Below the pieces are notes generated by a model. That model worked only from the letters and a program-made list of their open reading frames with translations. It was not told the origin of the DNA and ran no database searches. A program made the position numbers and the translations under genes. A stretch of DNA of 64,000 nt from Cucumis sativus. Taxonomy: Eukaryota > Streptophyta > Magnoliopsida > Cucurbitales > Cucurbitaceae. The stretch lies in the NCBI RefSeq assembly GCF_000004075.3, contig NC_026660.2:806001-870000 (forward strand), given 5' to 3'. Below are positions 40,232 to 51,479 of the stretch, one piece after another. Positions within the stretch are counted from its first letter, which is position 1. Every line of letters starts with the position of its first letter.

Positions 40232-42015
40232 CTATCCTTTGTGCTTACCCTTTTTCTTCCTAGACCTCCTCCTTCCTCGTCTATGCTCTTCTTGCCATGG
40301 CAAAAGATGGGTTCTTCGGTTAGTCAAATTCTGCAGCACCACATCTCGTAGCCCAGTGTCGTTGACCTCGCAGAAACGGCTCGACCAGTCCTCTGGCTCC
40401 ACTGCCTTAGTCCCTAACCCGGGTGCTCTGTCCTTTGACCCCGCATTCTGGTCCTCCTGCCAATCCGCAACGTATGTGGCTACTCGCCTGTAAAACTTCT
40501 CCTTAAACACTTCCCAAACTTGGTACTTGTAATGGTTTATAACCATCTCAGACCTCTCCAAATTCATATAATGAAACCCATCTCTCAAGTGGAAATGATG
40601 CACCACATTGATCAATGTGGAGTTCAAAACCTCCGGGTTCACGATACTCTTGTGCCTCTCGGCCGTTGCTTTCCTGCAAGTATAACCGACCGTCACTCCC
40701 TGCGGTGGCATCTGTGTTAGCCCGGATGGGCCGAAGCTGTGGCAGGACACACGTATCTCCCCAACAGAGACGTTTTTGGCTTGGTTTCTAAGCACATCGA
40801 GTAGAGACAAGCCAGATGGTAGGTAGAAGAACTCATCGACATCAATGAATCCAACCCACTTGCAAGAATCCCGAGCTCGTAATGCACAATGTGCAAAACC
40901 GGCTTCTTGTGTCTTAATCCAGGGCCAAATATGTCGAGAAATGTTGTGTTTGACACTGAATATTGATGCAATTACGTCTTCTATGTCATCGTCGCTGTTG
41001 TTGTCGTAGACAAACCAACGGCGAACACCGATATGGGCATGGTAAATGACCCATTCCTTAAGAAATTGCGCTTGGTTTCGAAGCATTGTGCATATGCACA
41101 TCTCGTGAGGCTTCCGGTCAGGTGTTCTGAGTCCTGGCGAGAGCAACGGTCGGGCTATAGAATTCAAAGTTCCTCCGCCTTTGACTCTGATAGAAACTTT
41201 AACTGAATCATGAGTTCTATTGGGATTGCTGAGTACACTCCGAGGCGTTGTACAACGCGCAATTTCTTGAGCAATCGACATGACATTAGATCTTAGCACA
41301 TACTTAATCTTCCGAAAATCCCAGCCATAGACACACTCAAATTTGGATGCGTTTGAGACCCGTTCAGGGCGGAGACCAAGGCCTTTGACAAAGACGACGG
41401 TGGAATTGTCTCGGTCGACTAATGCTTCATACACAAGCAAATCCCACCGGTGCGAGTGCCCACCTTGGAGCTGAGCGTTAGATCTCACTCTAATGGAAAC
41501 AGTAAATCCAGGAGGTGGGAGTGGGCACCGAACCATTTGCTTGCGTAGATGTTCCTCACCATCCACGTCGATTGGAGGGCGCCAGCTGTGGGGTACCGAG
41601 GAGTTAGCAGGGAAATAAAGACAGTTGATGTCCTCTTTGGCAAAGGGTCGAACAGTTTGAGGGTGGTTGAGAAAAACAAGAGCTTGATCGGGAAGGGTCA
41701 CCGTTTCTTGAAGGGAAGAGCGAAAATGAAGAGAGGAATCATCGGAAAGAGCTTTATTCAGAGGAGTTGGGAGCGTGTGAACCAACTCTGGATGAAACGT
41801 ATCTGTTTAGAGATGTTATTTATGTATACATGGAATAAAATGACAGAAAATCCAAAAAAATGGGGAAATGGAAAATGAAGAGAGAAAAAGAAAAACATAC
41901 CAGGAGAGAAGAAGCGAGAAGATGTGAAAAGAAGATAAGAGAGAAGGAGGAGGAAGAAGGTGCACCAGAAGAGGGCGCTCCAAGAAACGACATTGCGTTT
42001 CCTACGATCTCTCAT
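40232..42015 (-). CDS. Glycosyltransferase family 92 protein (DUF23, At1g27200-like)
   Basis: Two coding exons, 42015-41901 and 41802-40232, are separated by a 98-base intron and give 561 residues. Exon 1 encodes a short basic tail and one transmembrane anchor (MRDRRKRNVVSWSALFWCTFFLLLLSYLLF, split here by description only), so this is a type II Golgi protein by inference. The GT92 domain spans about residues 270-510: CICTMLRNQAQFLKEWVIYH, RRWFVYDNNSDDDIEDVI, and the presumed metal-binding DVD in GFIDVDEFFYLP (residues 359-361). Further on come VSCHSFGPSGLTQMP and HHFHLRDGFHYMNLE. The C-terminal tail is Lys/Arg-rich (RRGRRRSRKKKGKHKG). The family includes the pectic galactan synthases GALS, but this member belongs to an uncharacterised plant branch, so its substrate is unknown. 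Confidence 0.93.
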
Positions 42016-43026
42016 GACGGGGCAGGGGACATAAAGGGGGAAAGGTGAAAGGGTACATTCATGCGAGTGGGGGAAAAGGCAGTTGTTCAGATATTGGGTT
42101 ATGCATTGGGAATGGACAAAAGAGAAAGTGGGAAAGAGAGAGAGAAAGAAGAAGAAAGAGTTTTTGTTTTGTGTCCGTTAATAGTTTGATGGGACAGAGA
42201 AAGGGCTGCCGCTTTTCTTGGCTTCTAACCAACCCAATCTTCTTCCACAAAACTTCGAAAAATAGTAAACAAATTTCCTGGTTGTCATCCTGAGAGTACT
42301 GTTAGGGACTGTGATTTTGGGGGGAGACAAATCCATAAACTTGTTTTTTTTTTTAATCAAACTTCCAAATTTGTTGAATCCCCAAGTTTAAGGGGAAGAA
42401 TGACAATAATGGAAGGGCCCAACCAAATGAATTTGATGCACAAAACACAACATAACCAACAAGTGCTTTACACTATTTTCGCACCAATTTTTCTAAAGTT
42501 TATTGTAACATACATCTCTTTTTTTTTTTTTTTTTATTAATAATTATATAGCTATTTCTTTTATAAAAAAACAAATTATAAATAGTATCAAATTGTCTAT
42601 CTTTAGTATATTTTGCTATTTTTGCCTCTTTTTTTTTTTTAAGTATTTTATTTTTGTTATTATATTTATAACTGTTTTTTTAATTACGTACAAATTTGAA
42701 TCCAAAATCCTCCTACTTTTTTTAGAATAGGTGTATTTGAGTTAAATTTGTGATGTCATGCCAAATTTTAACATTATTCTCTTTCAAAATTTTCTCTCTT
42801 CTACTTTTATATAAAATGTAATTCCATCCAGTAATTTAATGACTTTAAACCTAAAACTACATTTGAAGAAAAAAAAATTAATTATTAAAAAAAAGAAGAA
42901 TTAAATTCAAATAATCTCTATTAGTAACCAACTAAAAATTATCACTTCTAAAAGTGTGGAATCAAACATTGAAATAATAGTATAAAAGTCTGTCCTTAGT
43001 TTATTTATATATATATATATATATAT
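42016..43026. other. Spacer between GT92 and thaumatin-like genes
   Basis: The part next to 42016 should be the GT92 promoter and leader (GA-rich on the plus strand, hence CT-rich on the sense strand, 42116-42160). The rest is AT-rich with poly-T runs (42519-42536) and an AT run at 43009-43026 directly downstream of the thaumatin-like stop codon. No gene is seen. Confidence 0.6.
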
Positions 43027-43856
43027 TCAAATAGAAGTAGGAGGACAAAATGTAATATGATATGAAGGTGCCCTACACATTTTAAGCCCCGTAATTTCAT
43101 CATACGCATAACTATATGCCATAGGACATATTGCCTTAAACAAATGCCCAAATATCGACGGCTTACACTTCTTCGCCTCCGCATATTCCCCTCTACAGCA
43201 ATACTTAGCCGATTTCGCTGCCAAGCAACCGCTCTTGCAACCTACGATTTTCCCCTCTCTCTTCACCTCCAACGCCGACGGGCAACACCGGTTCAGATCC
43301 GCCGCACATGCCGCCACCCCACACCCAACCCCTCCGCCCATCGGGGCCATCTCCACTGGGACATTGAATCCGTCCACCAGACTCACGTCGTAGTAATGCA
43401 TTGACGATTTTGAAGTCCCTAGTGTCATTTCCACCACCGTCGCCGGCGGGACCCCACCGGTTCCTCTGCATTGGAGGAGACCGGCGCAGTCGCCGGTCTG
43501 GCAGGAGCCCAACCCGGTTTTTTGGTCGAAATGACAGCCCTGTCTTGGCCACACTCTGCCGGACCATCTCTCCGGCATTTCAATTACTGTCTGTTCTCCA
43601 GTGCAGAGATGGAATCCGCCGTCTCTGGGAATTGGGTGGCCGGCGTTTCCTAAAATTCCGGGCCAGATGCTGTGTTTGCAGTTGTTGACGATGATCAATT
43701 GAACCCCATCTGGAAATCAAAACAATAGAATGTATAAATCATAAGGAAGTGTAGAAATATAATTCCCCTGTTAACAGAATGAAATGAAGAACGCGAACCT
43801 GCAAAAGGAAACAAAAACAGAGTGAAAAAGAAGAAGAAGAATGAGGAATTCGACAT
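43027..43856 (-). CDS. Thaumatin-like protein (PR-5 family)
   Basis: Two exons, 43856-43799 and 43709-43027, give 246 residues. Exon 1 encodes essentially only a signal peptide ([19 protein letters not shown]). The mature part starts about [17 protein letters not shown] and carries family hallmarks: [54 protein letters not shown], a Cys-dense core ([16 protein letters not shown]) and the ending [15 protein letters not shown]...ITFCPP. Glu and Asp residues of the acidic cleft ([21 protein letters not shown]) are present. I count 18 cysteines in the mature protein, against 16 in thaumatin. The extras are in HLCTGE and the second Cys of NRCC. PR-5 proteins are secreted and linked to defence and osmotic stress; the specific role here is unknown. 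Confidence 0.93.
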
Positions 43857-44739
43857 TTTTTGTGTGGGGGAAAGTGGGAAGAGGGGAGTACTGTGAATGA
43901 AGAAAGTTGAAAGTGGGTTCCTGATTTAAAGGTGTCATGATTTTGAATTTGTGGAACTGTAATTGTTGAAACGGTTTATGAAGGAAGAAGGAGAAAGCGG
44001 ATTTCATGTCAAAGTAAAACTAATAATTTCTGCTACATTTTAATATAATGTTTATGGGAATATATAATATGGCATAAGATTATTATCATCTTATGGCTAA
44101 CAGCCAATGATGATGATATGATATACATATTAAAGGAGTTGATGTAAATTATTAACAATTGAGACATGGAAGTGAAACATAACATTATATCTATTAAATA
44201 TTAAACTCGTTATGATTACTATTATTATTATTATTTTGAAATTTTATGATGGAATAATTTGTAAAGTTAGATGTTATTCTTATTTGTAAATCAATAGTAA
44301 AGGTAATTTGTTCTAATAAATTTGTCATTCACTTATTTATACTATTGACTAAGGCATATAAACTTGAAAATAATGCACTTAACTAAGTTGATATATTTTA
44401 TAACGATACACAACCAACACTCATCCACCACTCTATCTCTTCGTTGTTTACCTCTCTCACATGCTACACATACCGTCGTTGATTGTCGGTCAACTAAATT
44501 TAAGATTTATTGAAAGTGAAATATAAGTAAAAATAAAATTGGACCATTAAAATTAACCTTTTTTCATTTATAAAAGAAATAAAAAAGAGTGACTTTAACC
44601 AAAAACAAATGAGCAATGTTTGATAGTTGAAATGTAAAAAAAAGTTATGAAAAGTGTGAAAACATAATTGGGGGAGGAGGAAAGGGGTGCAGCATCCAAT
44701 TAAATCACTCACCAGTCATCGGTCATCAGTGGTTGGGCG
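43857..44739. other. Divergent spacer: thaumatin-like promoter side and AT-rich DNA
   Basis: A TTTAAAT element on the minus strand near 43923-43929 could serve as TATA box of the thaumatin-like gene, about 65 bases upstream of its ATG. The rest is AT-rich without recognisable features until the CCGGT-motif cluster. Confidence 0.4.
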
Positions 44740-44883
44740 TCCGGTCTAGTGTCTTCCGGTTGCGTTTTCAACAAATCCGGTTCGGAAAAAAGAGATGCCA
44801 CCTAATAACCGGATCATCCGGTGGGCCAGAGCTAAATCAAGTAAACTTAACCGGATGTTATTGCCCTAACCGGCCCATCCGGT
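44740..44883. promoter_or_regulatory. Dense cluster of TCCGGT/ACCGGA motifs in the promoter of the hAT-derived gene
   Basis: Eight CCGGT/ACCGG motifs fall within 144 bases: TCCGGT at 44740, 44755, 44776, 44817 and 44878; ACCGGA at 44808 and 44850; ACCGGC at 44869. Two of them form a perfect 15-base inverted repeat, ACCGGATCATCCGGT (44808-44822). TGGGCC and GGCCCA words, as in plant site II / TCP elements, are interleaved (44822-44828 and 44871-44877). The cluster lies about 390-535 bases upstream of the ATG at 45274 and next to the likely transcription start. Confidence 0.7.
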
Positions 44884-45273
44884 TGCGATAAGAAAACCAC
44901 CATTTTCCTTCCCATCAACTCTAACAACTCATAACTTCATAACTCAAACCCTAAAACCCAACTCGGTTTCTTTTCTTTTTCACCAAAGCCGAACCCGCCT
45001 TCCTTCTACAAACTTTTCAACTTTCCAGTAAGCTTCTTTCAATCTCTTTGCTCTCCTATACTCTTCAATTTCATTGATTTATTAGCATTCGATTTATAGC
45101 ATTCATGCTTTCTAATTTTTTGTTTTTATTTTTTATTTTTATGAACAACCTTGAGATTGAACGTCTTCGTTTGAAAAAAATTGCGGTTTCATTTCTTGAT
45201 TTTCTGGCAACGGAAATTTATTCAACCCGTGTTTTAAATTTCTGGAAGGTGTCTGTCTGTTGAGATTGCAAAA

Positions 45274-48105
45274 ATGAGTTCTGGGTTGCAACCAGTTCCT
45301 ATAACGCCCCAAAAACATGACCCTGCGTGGAAGCACTGTCAAATGTTTAAGAATGGGGATAGAGTACAGCTTAAATGTCTATACTGCCACAAACTTTTTA
45401 AGGGTGGTGGGATTCATAGAATAAAAGAACATCTCGCTGGTCAAAAGGGTAATGCTTCTACTTGTCATAGTGTTCCTCCTGAGGTTCAGAATATAATGCA
45501 AGAGAGTTTAGATGGGGTAATGATGAAGAAGAGGAAAAGACAGAAGCTTGATGAAGAGATGACTAATGTGAATACTATGACTGGTGAGGTAGATGGAATT
45601 TCTAATCATATGGATATGGATTCTAGTATTCATTTGATTGAAGTTGCTGAGCCACTTGAGACCAATTCAGTTTTGTTACTAACTCATGAGGAAGGAACAA
45701 GTAATAAAGTGGGAAGGAAAAAGGGTAGTAAAGGTAAGAGTTCTTCTTGCCTGGAAAGAGAGATGATTGTTATTCCAAATGGTGGTGGTATATTAGATTC
45801 TAATAGGGATCGTAACCAAGTGCATATGGCAGTTGGGCGATTTTTGTATGACATTGGAGCATCTCTAGAAGCAGTAAACTCAGCCTATTTCCAACCTATG
45901 ATAGAATCAATTGCTTTAGCAGGCACTGGGATCATACCACCTTCATACCATGATATTCGGGGTTGGATATTGAAGAACTCAATGGAAGAAGTGAGGAGCG
46001 ATTTTGACAGATGCAAAGCCACATGGGGAATAACTGGTTGTTCTGTCATGGTTGATCAGTGGTGTACTGAAGCAGGTCGGACCATGCTCAACTTTTTGGT
46101 ATATTGCCCTAAGGGAACAGTGTTTTTGGAATCTGTGGATGCATCTGGGATTATGGATTCCCCAGATTTGCTTTACGAATTACTCAAAAAGGTGGTTGAA
46201 CAAGTAGGGGTGAAGCATGTAGTGCAGGTGATTACTAGGTTTGAAGAAAATTTTGCTATTGCTGGTAGAAAGCTTTCGGATACATATCCAACCCTCTATT
46301 GGACCCCATGTGCAGCTAGTTGTGTGGATTTGATTCTCGGGGATATTGGAAACATAGAGGGTGTAAATACTGTAATTGAGCAGGCTCGATCAATTACAAG
46401 ATTTGTCTATAACAATAGTATGGTTTTAAACATGGTCAGGAAATGTACATTTGGAAACGATATTGTAGAACCTTGTCTGACAAGATCTGCCACAAACTTC
46501 GCCACATTGAATCGGATGGTTGATCTGAAACGATGTCTGCAGAACATGGTTACTTCTCAAGAATGGATGGACAGTCCATATTCAAAGAGGCCAGGGGGAC
46601 TGGAAATGTTGGATTTAATCAGCAGTGAATCATTTTGGTCCTCATGCAATTCAATTATTAGTTTGACAAACCCTCTCTTGAGAGTTTTAAGGATAGTAGG
46701 TAGTGGGAAGAGACCTGCGATGGGATACGTTTATGCAGCAATGTATAATGCTAAACTAGCAATTAAGACAGAACTTATTAACAGAGATCGTTACATGGTG
46801 TACTGGAACATCATAGATCAGAGATGGGAACACCATTGGCGTCATCCTCTTTATGCTGCTGGATTCTACCTGAACCCCAAGTACTTTTATAGCATTGAAG
46901 GAGATATGCATGGTGAAATCCTATCAGGGATGTTTGATTGCATTGAAAGACTGGTTTCTGATACAAATGTTCAAGATAAAATAATTAAAGAAATAACCTC
47001 GTACAAGAATGCTAGTGGAGATTTTGCAAGGAAGACGGCTATTAGAGCAAGAGGGACACTGCTTCCAGGTGAGGGTCTAATCTACTACTGATTTTTAGCT
47101 TCCATTATGCACCTTTGCACTTCATCAACTTGTTTATATGGACTGACTTGCGTTTCTGAAAAGTGCTTCGAACCTAGAACAAGGCAGTGGCAGATACATG
47201 GCCCATTGCACATTCTAAGATTGTTAATACAACTTGCATGCTAGGGACTTGTGAAGCATCTATGTTTAGATAATGTGTGTGTGTGTGTTTTAAATTATAC
47301 TGACCATTAAATTTTCTTCTGCATGACTCTCATGTCCCACTCAAATAAACTTTTAATTTGGAGCATATTTGTTTCTTAGTTATCTTCGACGCATGTCTAG
47401 AGCAAGACTTTATCTTCACAAATATATTCTTTTTGGTTTCTTAGTTGAGTGATCTTTTTGGTTTCTTGTAGCTGAGTGGTGGTCAACATGTGGAGAAGGA
47501 GGCTGCCCAAATTTAACTCGCTTGGCCACTCGAATTCTGAGTCAGACCTGCTCCTCAGTGGGGTTCAAGCAAAATGATGCCCTTTTTGATAAGTTACATG
47601 ACACTAGGAATCACATTGAACATCAACGTCTTAGTGACCTTGTATTTGTGCGCTCCAACTTGCAACTTAAACAAATGTAAGTCAAATTAAAAAGTCATTA
47701 CACCATGAGTCTCATGTTTGAAAGTGGGGGACATTCCTGAAGTTTTTTCCAATTAATTTATTGGCAGGGCCACTAACGTCAACGAACATTATCCAACTGA
47801 CCCTCTTTCCTTTGATGAGCTCGGTATTGTTGACGACTGGGTTTGGAAAAAGGATTTAAGTGCAGAGGATTGTGGGAATCTGGAATGGACAGTACTTGAT
47901 AATCCTCCCTTCAGTCCCCCTATGCGTTTACCTCAGAGTGATGGCTATGATGACTTGGTTGCAGGTATTACTCTAGAATAGCTTTGTTGGTTACCTGACC
48001 GTGATACCACAATCCCTACTAAAGTTGTCTCTCAAATGTGCAGGGTTTGATGATTTGGAGGTTTTTAAAAGGCAAAGGGAGAGTGAAGATGACAATATTT
48101 CATAA
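45274..48105 (+). CDS. BED-zinc-finger / hAT-dimerisation protein (transposase-derived host gene)
   Basis: Four coding exons, 45274-47068, 47472-47676, 47768-47964 and 48044-48105, joined GT-AG in phase, give 752 residues. An N-terminal BED finger is visible (WKHCQMF...CLYCHKLFKGGGIHRIKEHL; Cys35, Cys38, His53, Cys64/His65). After a Lys/Arg-rich linker comes the DUF659-type part of the hAT transposase fold (GWILKNSMEEVRSDFDRCK, CSVMVDQWCTEAGRTMLNFLVY). The hAT core continues through SFWSSCNSIISLTNPLLRVLR. The C-terminal dimerisation region opens exon 2 (AEWWSTCGEGGCPNLTRLATRILSQTCSS). It resembles Arabidopsis At3g17450. The long frame is intact and spliced, and I saw no flanking inverted repeats, so I read it as a domesticated gene, probably a DNA-binding nuclear regulator, rather than a mobile element. 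Its function is unknown. Confidence 0.9.
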
Positions 48106-49164
48106 GACGAAGCTAGCAATGCCTGCAAGCAAGTCACACAATTTCTATTGGTGGGTGGTCTTACTTGTGTCTATTTACCTTGTAGATGGTATGAATTTTT
48201 CAAGCTCTTCAAGAGCAGATTGAGTGTTGTATGCCTCTAGTAGAATAGATCACCAGGTCCGTGTATCTTATAATTAGGCAAATTAGTTTTGTAGATTACA
48301 AGGCTTTTAGGTCACTTACGATTTAGATTATTCAAATTAAAGCTGTATATGCTAACGATGGAGGGAGACACCCCTCAATTAAATTTTAACGATATCTTAG
48401 TTGAGCTTTTTATGCTGAAAAGTTCTTTGCATCCCTTCGAGATTGCCATCACATGAACTCTATGACTGAAACTATCAAATCAACCATTTATTTTTAAACC
48501 TTTTCCCATTGCTTTTAATTGCAAGATCAACGGATTGTTCTTGCCTTCTGTCACATCCTAGGTCTATTCTACGGGTAAAAATGGATACAAAATGTGCTGC
48601 TGTGCTTTTGTTCTAATGGAACAGTTTCATCATCTCTATTGTGATACTTTTCTTGGAAATCCCTTGTATTTTAACGGGGCGTTTAAGCCAAGATGTGAAG
48701 TTACGAAGTCTAGAAAGTTGTGAACTCTTAAGATTCACATTGATAGAAGTCAGTAAGGTTTAAAATTGATTTTTTTTTTTTTTTTTTTTTTTTTTGTTGT
48801 AGTGTGGGGTTCATAACTCCACACTTCCCAACTCCATACCTTCCAACTTCTTGACACCGTGAGGTTTTCGACCTTGAATGATTTTGCATTCATTCCCTGG
48901 ATGAATGGTATAACCAACAAGATTGAGAAAGGATTTGAATATCACAAAAACTTTGACACTAGTTTGTTATTTACCAACATGAACAAAATATCTCAATATT
49001 GTGGCAACAGGTAAAAAACAAAGAAATGAGAACTGAAACCCCACACCAACTTTAAAGCATAGAGTAGAGCAAACCAGTGGATATTTTCATACAAACAGGA
49101 GACAGTATTTTCCTAATTAAGTATGAGTGGAAAATGACCATCCACTTCACGACTAAAAAGGAAC
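48106..49164. other. Convergent spacer between the hAT-derived gene and RCA
   Basis: Holds the 3' UTRs of both genes. From about 48677 there is a MITE-like block starting GGGGCGTTTAAGCCAAG, with a 26-base poly-T (48770-48795) and a right part around AACTCCACACTTCCCAACTCC. No coding sequence is seen. Confidence 0.5.
48677..48850. mobile_element. Possible Tourist-like MITE remnant
   Basis: Begins GGGGCGTTTAAGCCAAG after TTTTAAC and contains GTTCATAACTCCACACTT near the right side. The opening resembles the GGG(G)xGTTTA ends of the element at 250-445. A matching right terminus and target duplication were not found, so the right border is a guess. Confidence 0.3.
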
Positions 49165-51245
49165 TTATAATACATAATTGCAGCTTCCATCATCACTCCT
49201 GGCTGTTGGGTCGAAGTTATCTGCATTTGGGTCTGTACATCCTTCAGGAATAGGCAAACTCACCTGCTGTGCGGCTTTGCCTGCAACCAAAAACAACAGT
49301 TTAGGAGAAGCTGTTTTTGTTTTTTCTTTTATACTTATTAATTAAACACCTATAGAAGACCAAAAGAGAGCTAACCATAGAATGTGCCACTTTTTATGGC
49401 ATCTTCATTGGCATCTCCAAGAGCAGCCTCGCTCAAGTACTTGTCAGCCAATTGGACTCTCTTCACATTCTCTTGTTCCTGAACAAGCATGTTTCCATAC
49501 TCAAGGAGCTTCTCTAGGGTCATCTTTGGCTGCTCGAATGTTGGTGGTCCTTCCTTTGAGTTGACAAGTTTCTTAGCGATATTCTCTACTCCGACCGAAC
49601 AAACCCAGTTCCTCACTTCATCGTCGTATACTCTTGCCCTTAGGGCACCAAAGAAATCTGTATGATCATGGTTTAGTTTAATAGGAGAGAAATGAATCAA
49701 AATATTGACTTATAGTTTACACTTGAAGCTTACCAATGGATTGGCCAGGGAAGGTATCTACAAGCTTGACGATGTCTTCTTTAGGAATGTTGTCGCTCCT
49801 AAAGATTCCTGAACAGACACCAATTCGATCTTCCCGAGTAGGTGCCCAATAGAATTTTTCCATACGACCATCACGGATGAGAGGAGCATACAACGTCGAG
49901 AAGTCATTACCCGTGACAATGATGGGAACACGAGGGTTCTCCTCTTTGTTGTACATACCAGGTAGCTGGACATTGGTTGGGTTATCGGCTATGTTCATGA
50001 GGGTAGCATTTACCATCTGGTTGTTGACAGTGTATTGGGTAGTGCCACCGAGACGACCAGCTCCTGCATCGAGATCATTGATGAAGAGGGCACACATTTT
50101 CCCCTTCTTGATTATGTCTGCTGCTTCACGGTACCTCTGTCGAATCAGTTTCGCCGGTTCTCCTGCATTACCACTCTCCAATTCTCCTGCACTCATCATA
50201 ATGGGGCTGAAATAATGAAACGAAATGTTAGCATACAACAGTTGAAGTGGCTAAAACAAAAAGGACGGGGATGGATGAAACGAACTTGATTCCCATCTTG
50301 GCAAAGACAAGCTCACATTGGAAGGACTTTCCTTGACCTTTGCCTCCCCAAATACCCAAAATCAGAGGAACCTAATGAAGAATGATTAAATCAATCAAAT
50401 CAACAAACAAAAGAAATAGCCAAACCCAGCAATGAAACCACCAAACACAAACAGTAAATCAGTTTTCTGTAGAATTGAACCTTGATGTTGGGAAGTTTCA
50501 TGAAATTCTTAGAGATATGAACAACTAGTTTGTCCATAAAAGCAGGAGCAATGTAAAAACCATCCACATTGTTGTCGAAATTGTACCTATATCATCATCA
50601 AAATCAACACCACAAGCATTGAAGATCGTCAGTTCTATTCATTACTAAACCATAGATAAACAAACATAAAAAAGATCTACTCTTTTTCGAACACTTACTG
50701 ACGAAGTCCAGCACTTAAATATTCATAAGAACTAAGAACAGGATCATGAGTTCCTGCTCCAGAAGGAGCTTGAAAGAGTGTGTCAACCATTCCTTTTCCT
50801 CTGGTAATGTCTTGTTGATCATCAGATACATCAAAAGCAAGCCCCTTCCATTTATCCTTGCTAGTTTGTTTCTTTTCATCAATCTCCTCTGCAACAGCAA
50901 CTACCTTGAAGCTACTTCCTGAGGAGACCTTTGAACTGGGAAATCTGAAGTTTGCTTTCTTCAAGCTGCTGCCTAAGAAAGCAGAGCTTTGAACTGAAGG
51001 CCCAGCAATGGCACCATTTAAACTCAGCTGCAATATACCCAACTAAACATAATCACAAATTCTCAACATAATTTAACAAGTGAAGTAAAAAATTTGAAAT
51101 CTTTCCGATGATCTAATCCATAAAACTCAAGAATTCTAATAAGAAAAAGCAGAGAAGATTGGGGTGGTTTGGGTTGTTGTAAAGTAATGTGATGGTGGGA
51201 AAGATTTATTACCGGAATTCTGTTGACGGCTCCGGCGGTGGCCAT
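49165..51245 (-). CDS. RCA: Rubisco activase, alpha (redox-regulated, long) form
   Basis: Seven coding exons on the minus strand: 51245-51213, 51027-50699, 50586-50481, 50371-50286, 50206-49734, 49657-49376 and 49280-49165. They close at 474 residues. The N-terminus [11 protein letters not shown]...[13 protein letters not shown] is a Ser-rich chloroplast transit peptide to about residue 55. The AAA+ core carries Walker A GGKGQGKS (165-172), Walker B FINDLDAG (226-233), and sensor/arginine-finger-type blocks [26 protein letters not shown]. The last exon encodes the alpha-specific tail with Cys451 and Cys470 ([21 protein letters not shown]), the thioredoxin-controlled pair known in the family. 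The enzyme acts in the stroma, using ATP to free inhibited Rubisco of tight-binding sugar phosphates. The final intron (49375-49281) is arranged so that its retention gives the short form. A TGCCACGT G-box lies about 195 bases upstream of the start. Confidence 0.97.
49281..49375 (-). other. Last RCA intron with an immediate in-frame stop (isoform switch candidate)
   Basis: This 95-base intron begins GGTTAGC after the TAT G of exon 6. If it is retained, translation reads TAT GGT TAG and stops, giving a 437-residue protein ending SGTFYG and lacking the two redox cysteines. In several plants one RCA gene makes alpha and beta forms by alternative splicing at this place. Usage here is inferred, not shown. 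Confidence 0.6.
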
Positions 51246-51437
51246 GGGTTTTGAGAGGAATTTGGAAGTTGTTTCACTAACTGTTTGAAAGAAGAAGTTG
51301 ATGAAGGAAATGAAAGGGGAAAGAGGATACTTTTGTAGTAAGAAAGAATGAAGTTTGGTGAGTTCAAAGTTCGATGTAGGCAGTGGATAGGCTTTCAAAT
51401 TGTTAACGACCACACAATTTAGTTTATTGGGGATGAT

Positions 51438-51444
51438 ACGTGGC
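51438..51444 (-). promoter_or_regulatory. G-box/ABRE-like element upstream of RCA
   Basis: ACGTGGC (GCCACGT on the gene's strand) sits about 195 bases upstream of the RCA start codon, a common position for light-response G-boxes in photosynthesis genes. Confidence 0.45.
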
Positions 51445-51479
51445 ACCTTGGAACTGTGTCGTTTTGATGTTTTTGTTTT

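Noticed and set aside
45274-48105. Active autonomous hAT transposon
   Set aside because: No terminal inverted repeats or 8-bp duplications seen around the gene, and the multi-exon structure matches a conserved single host gene.
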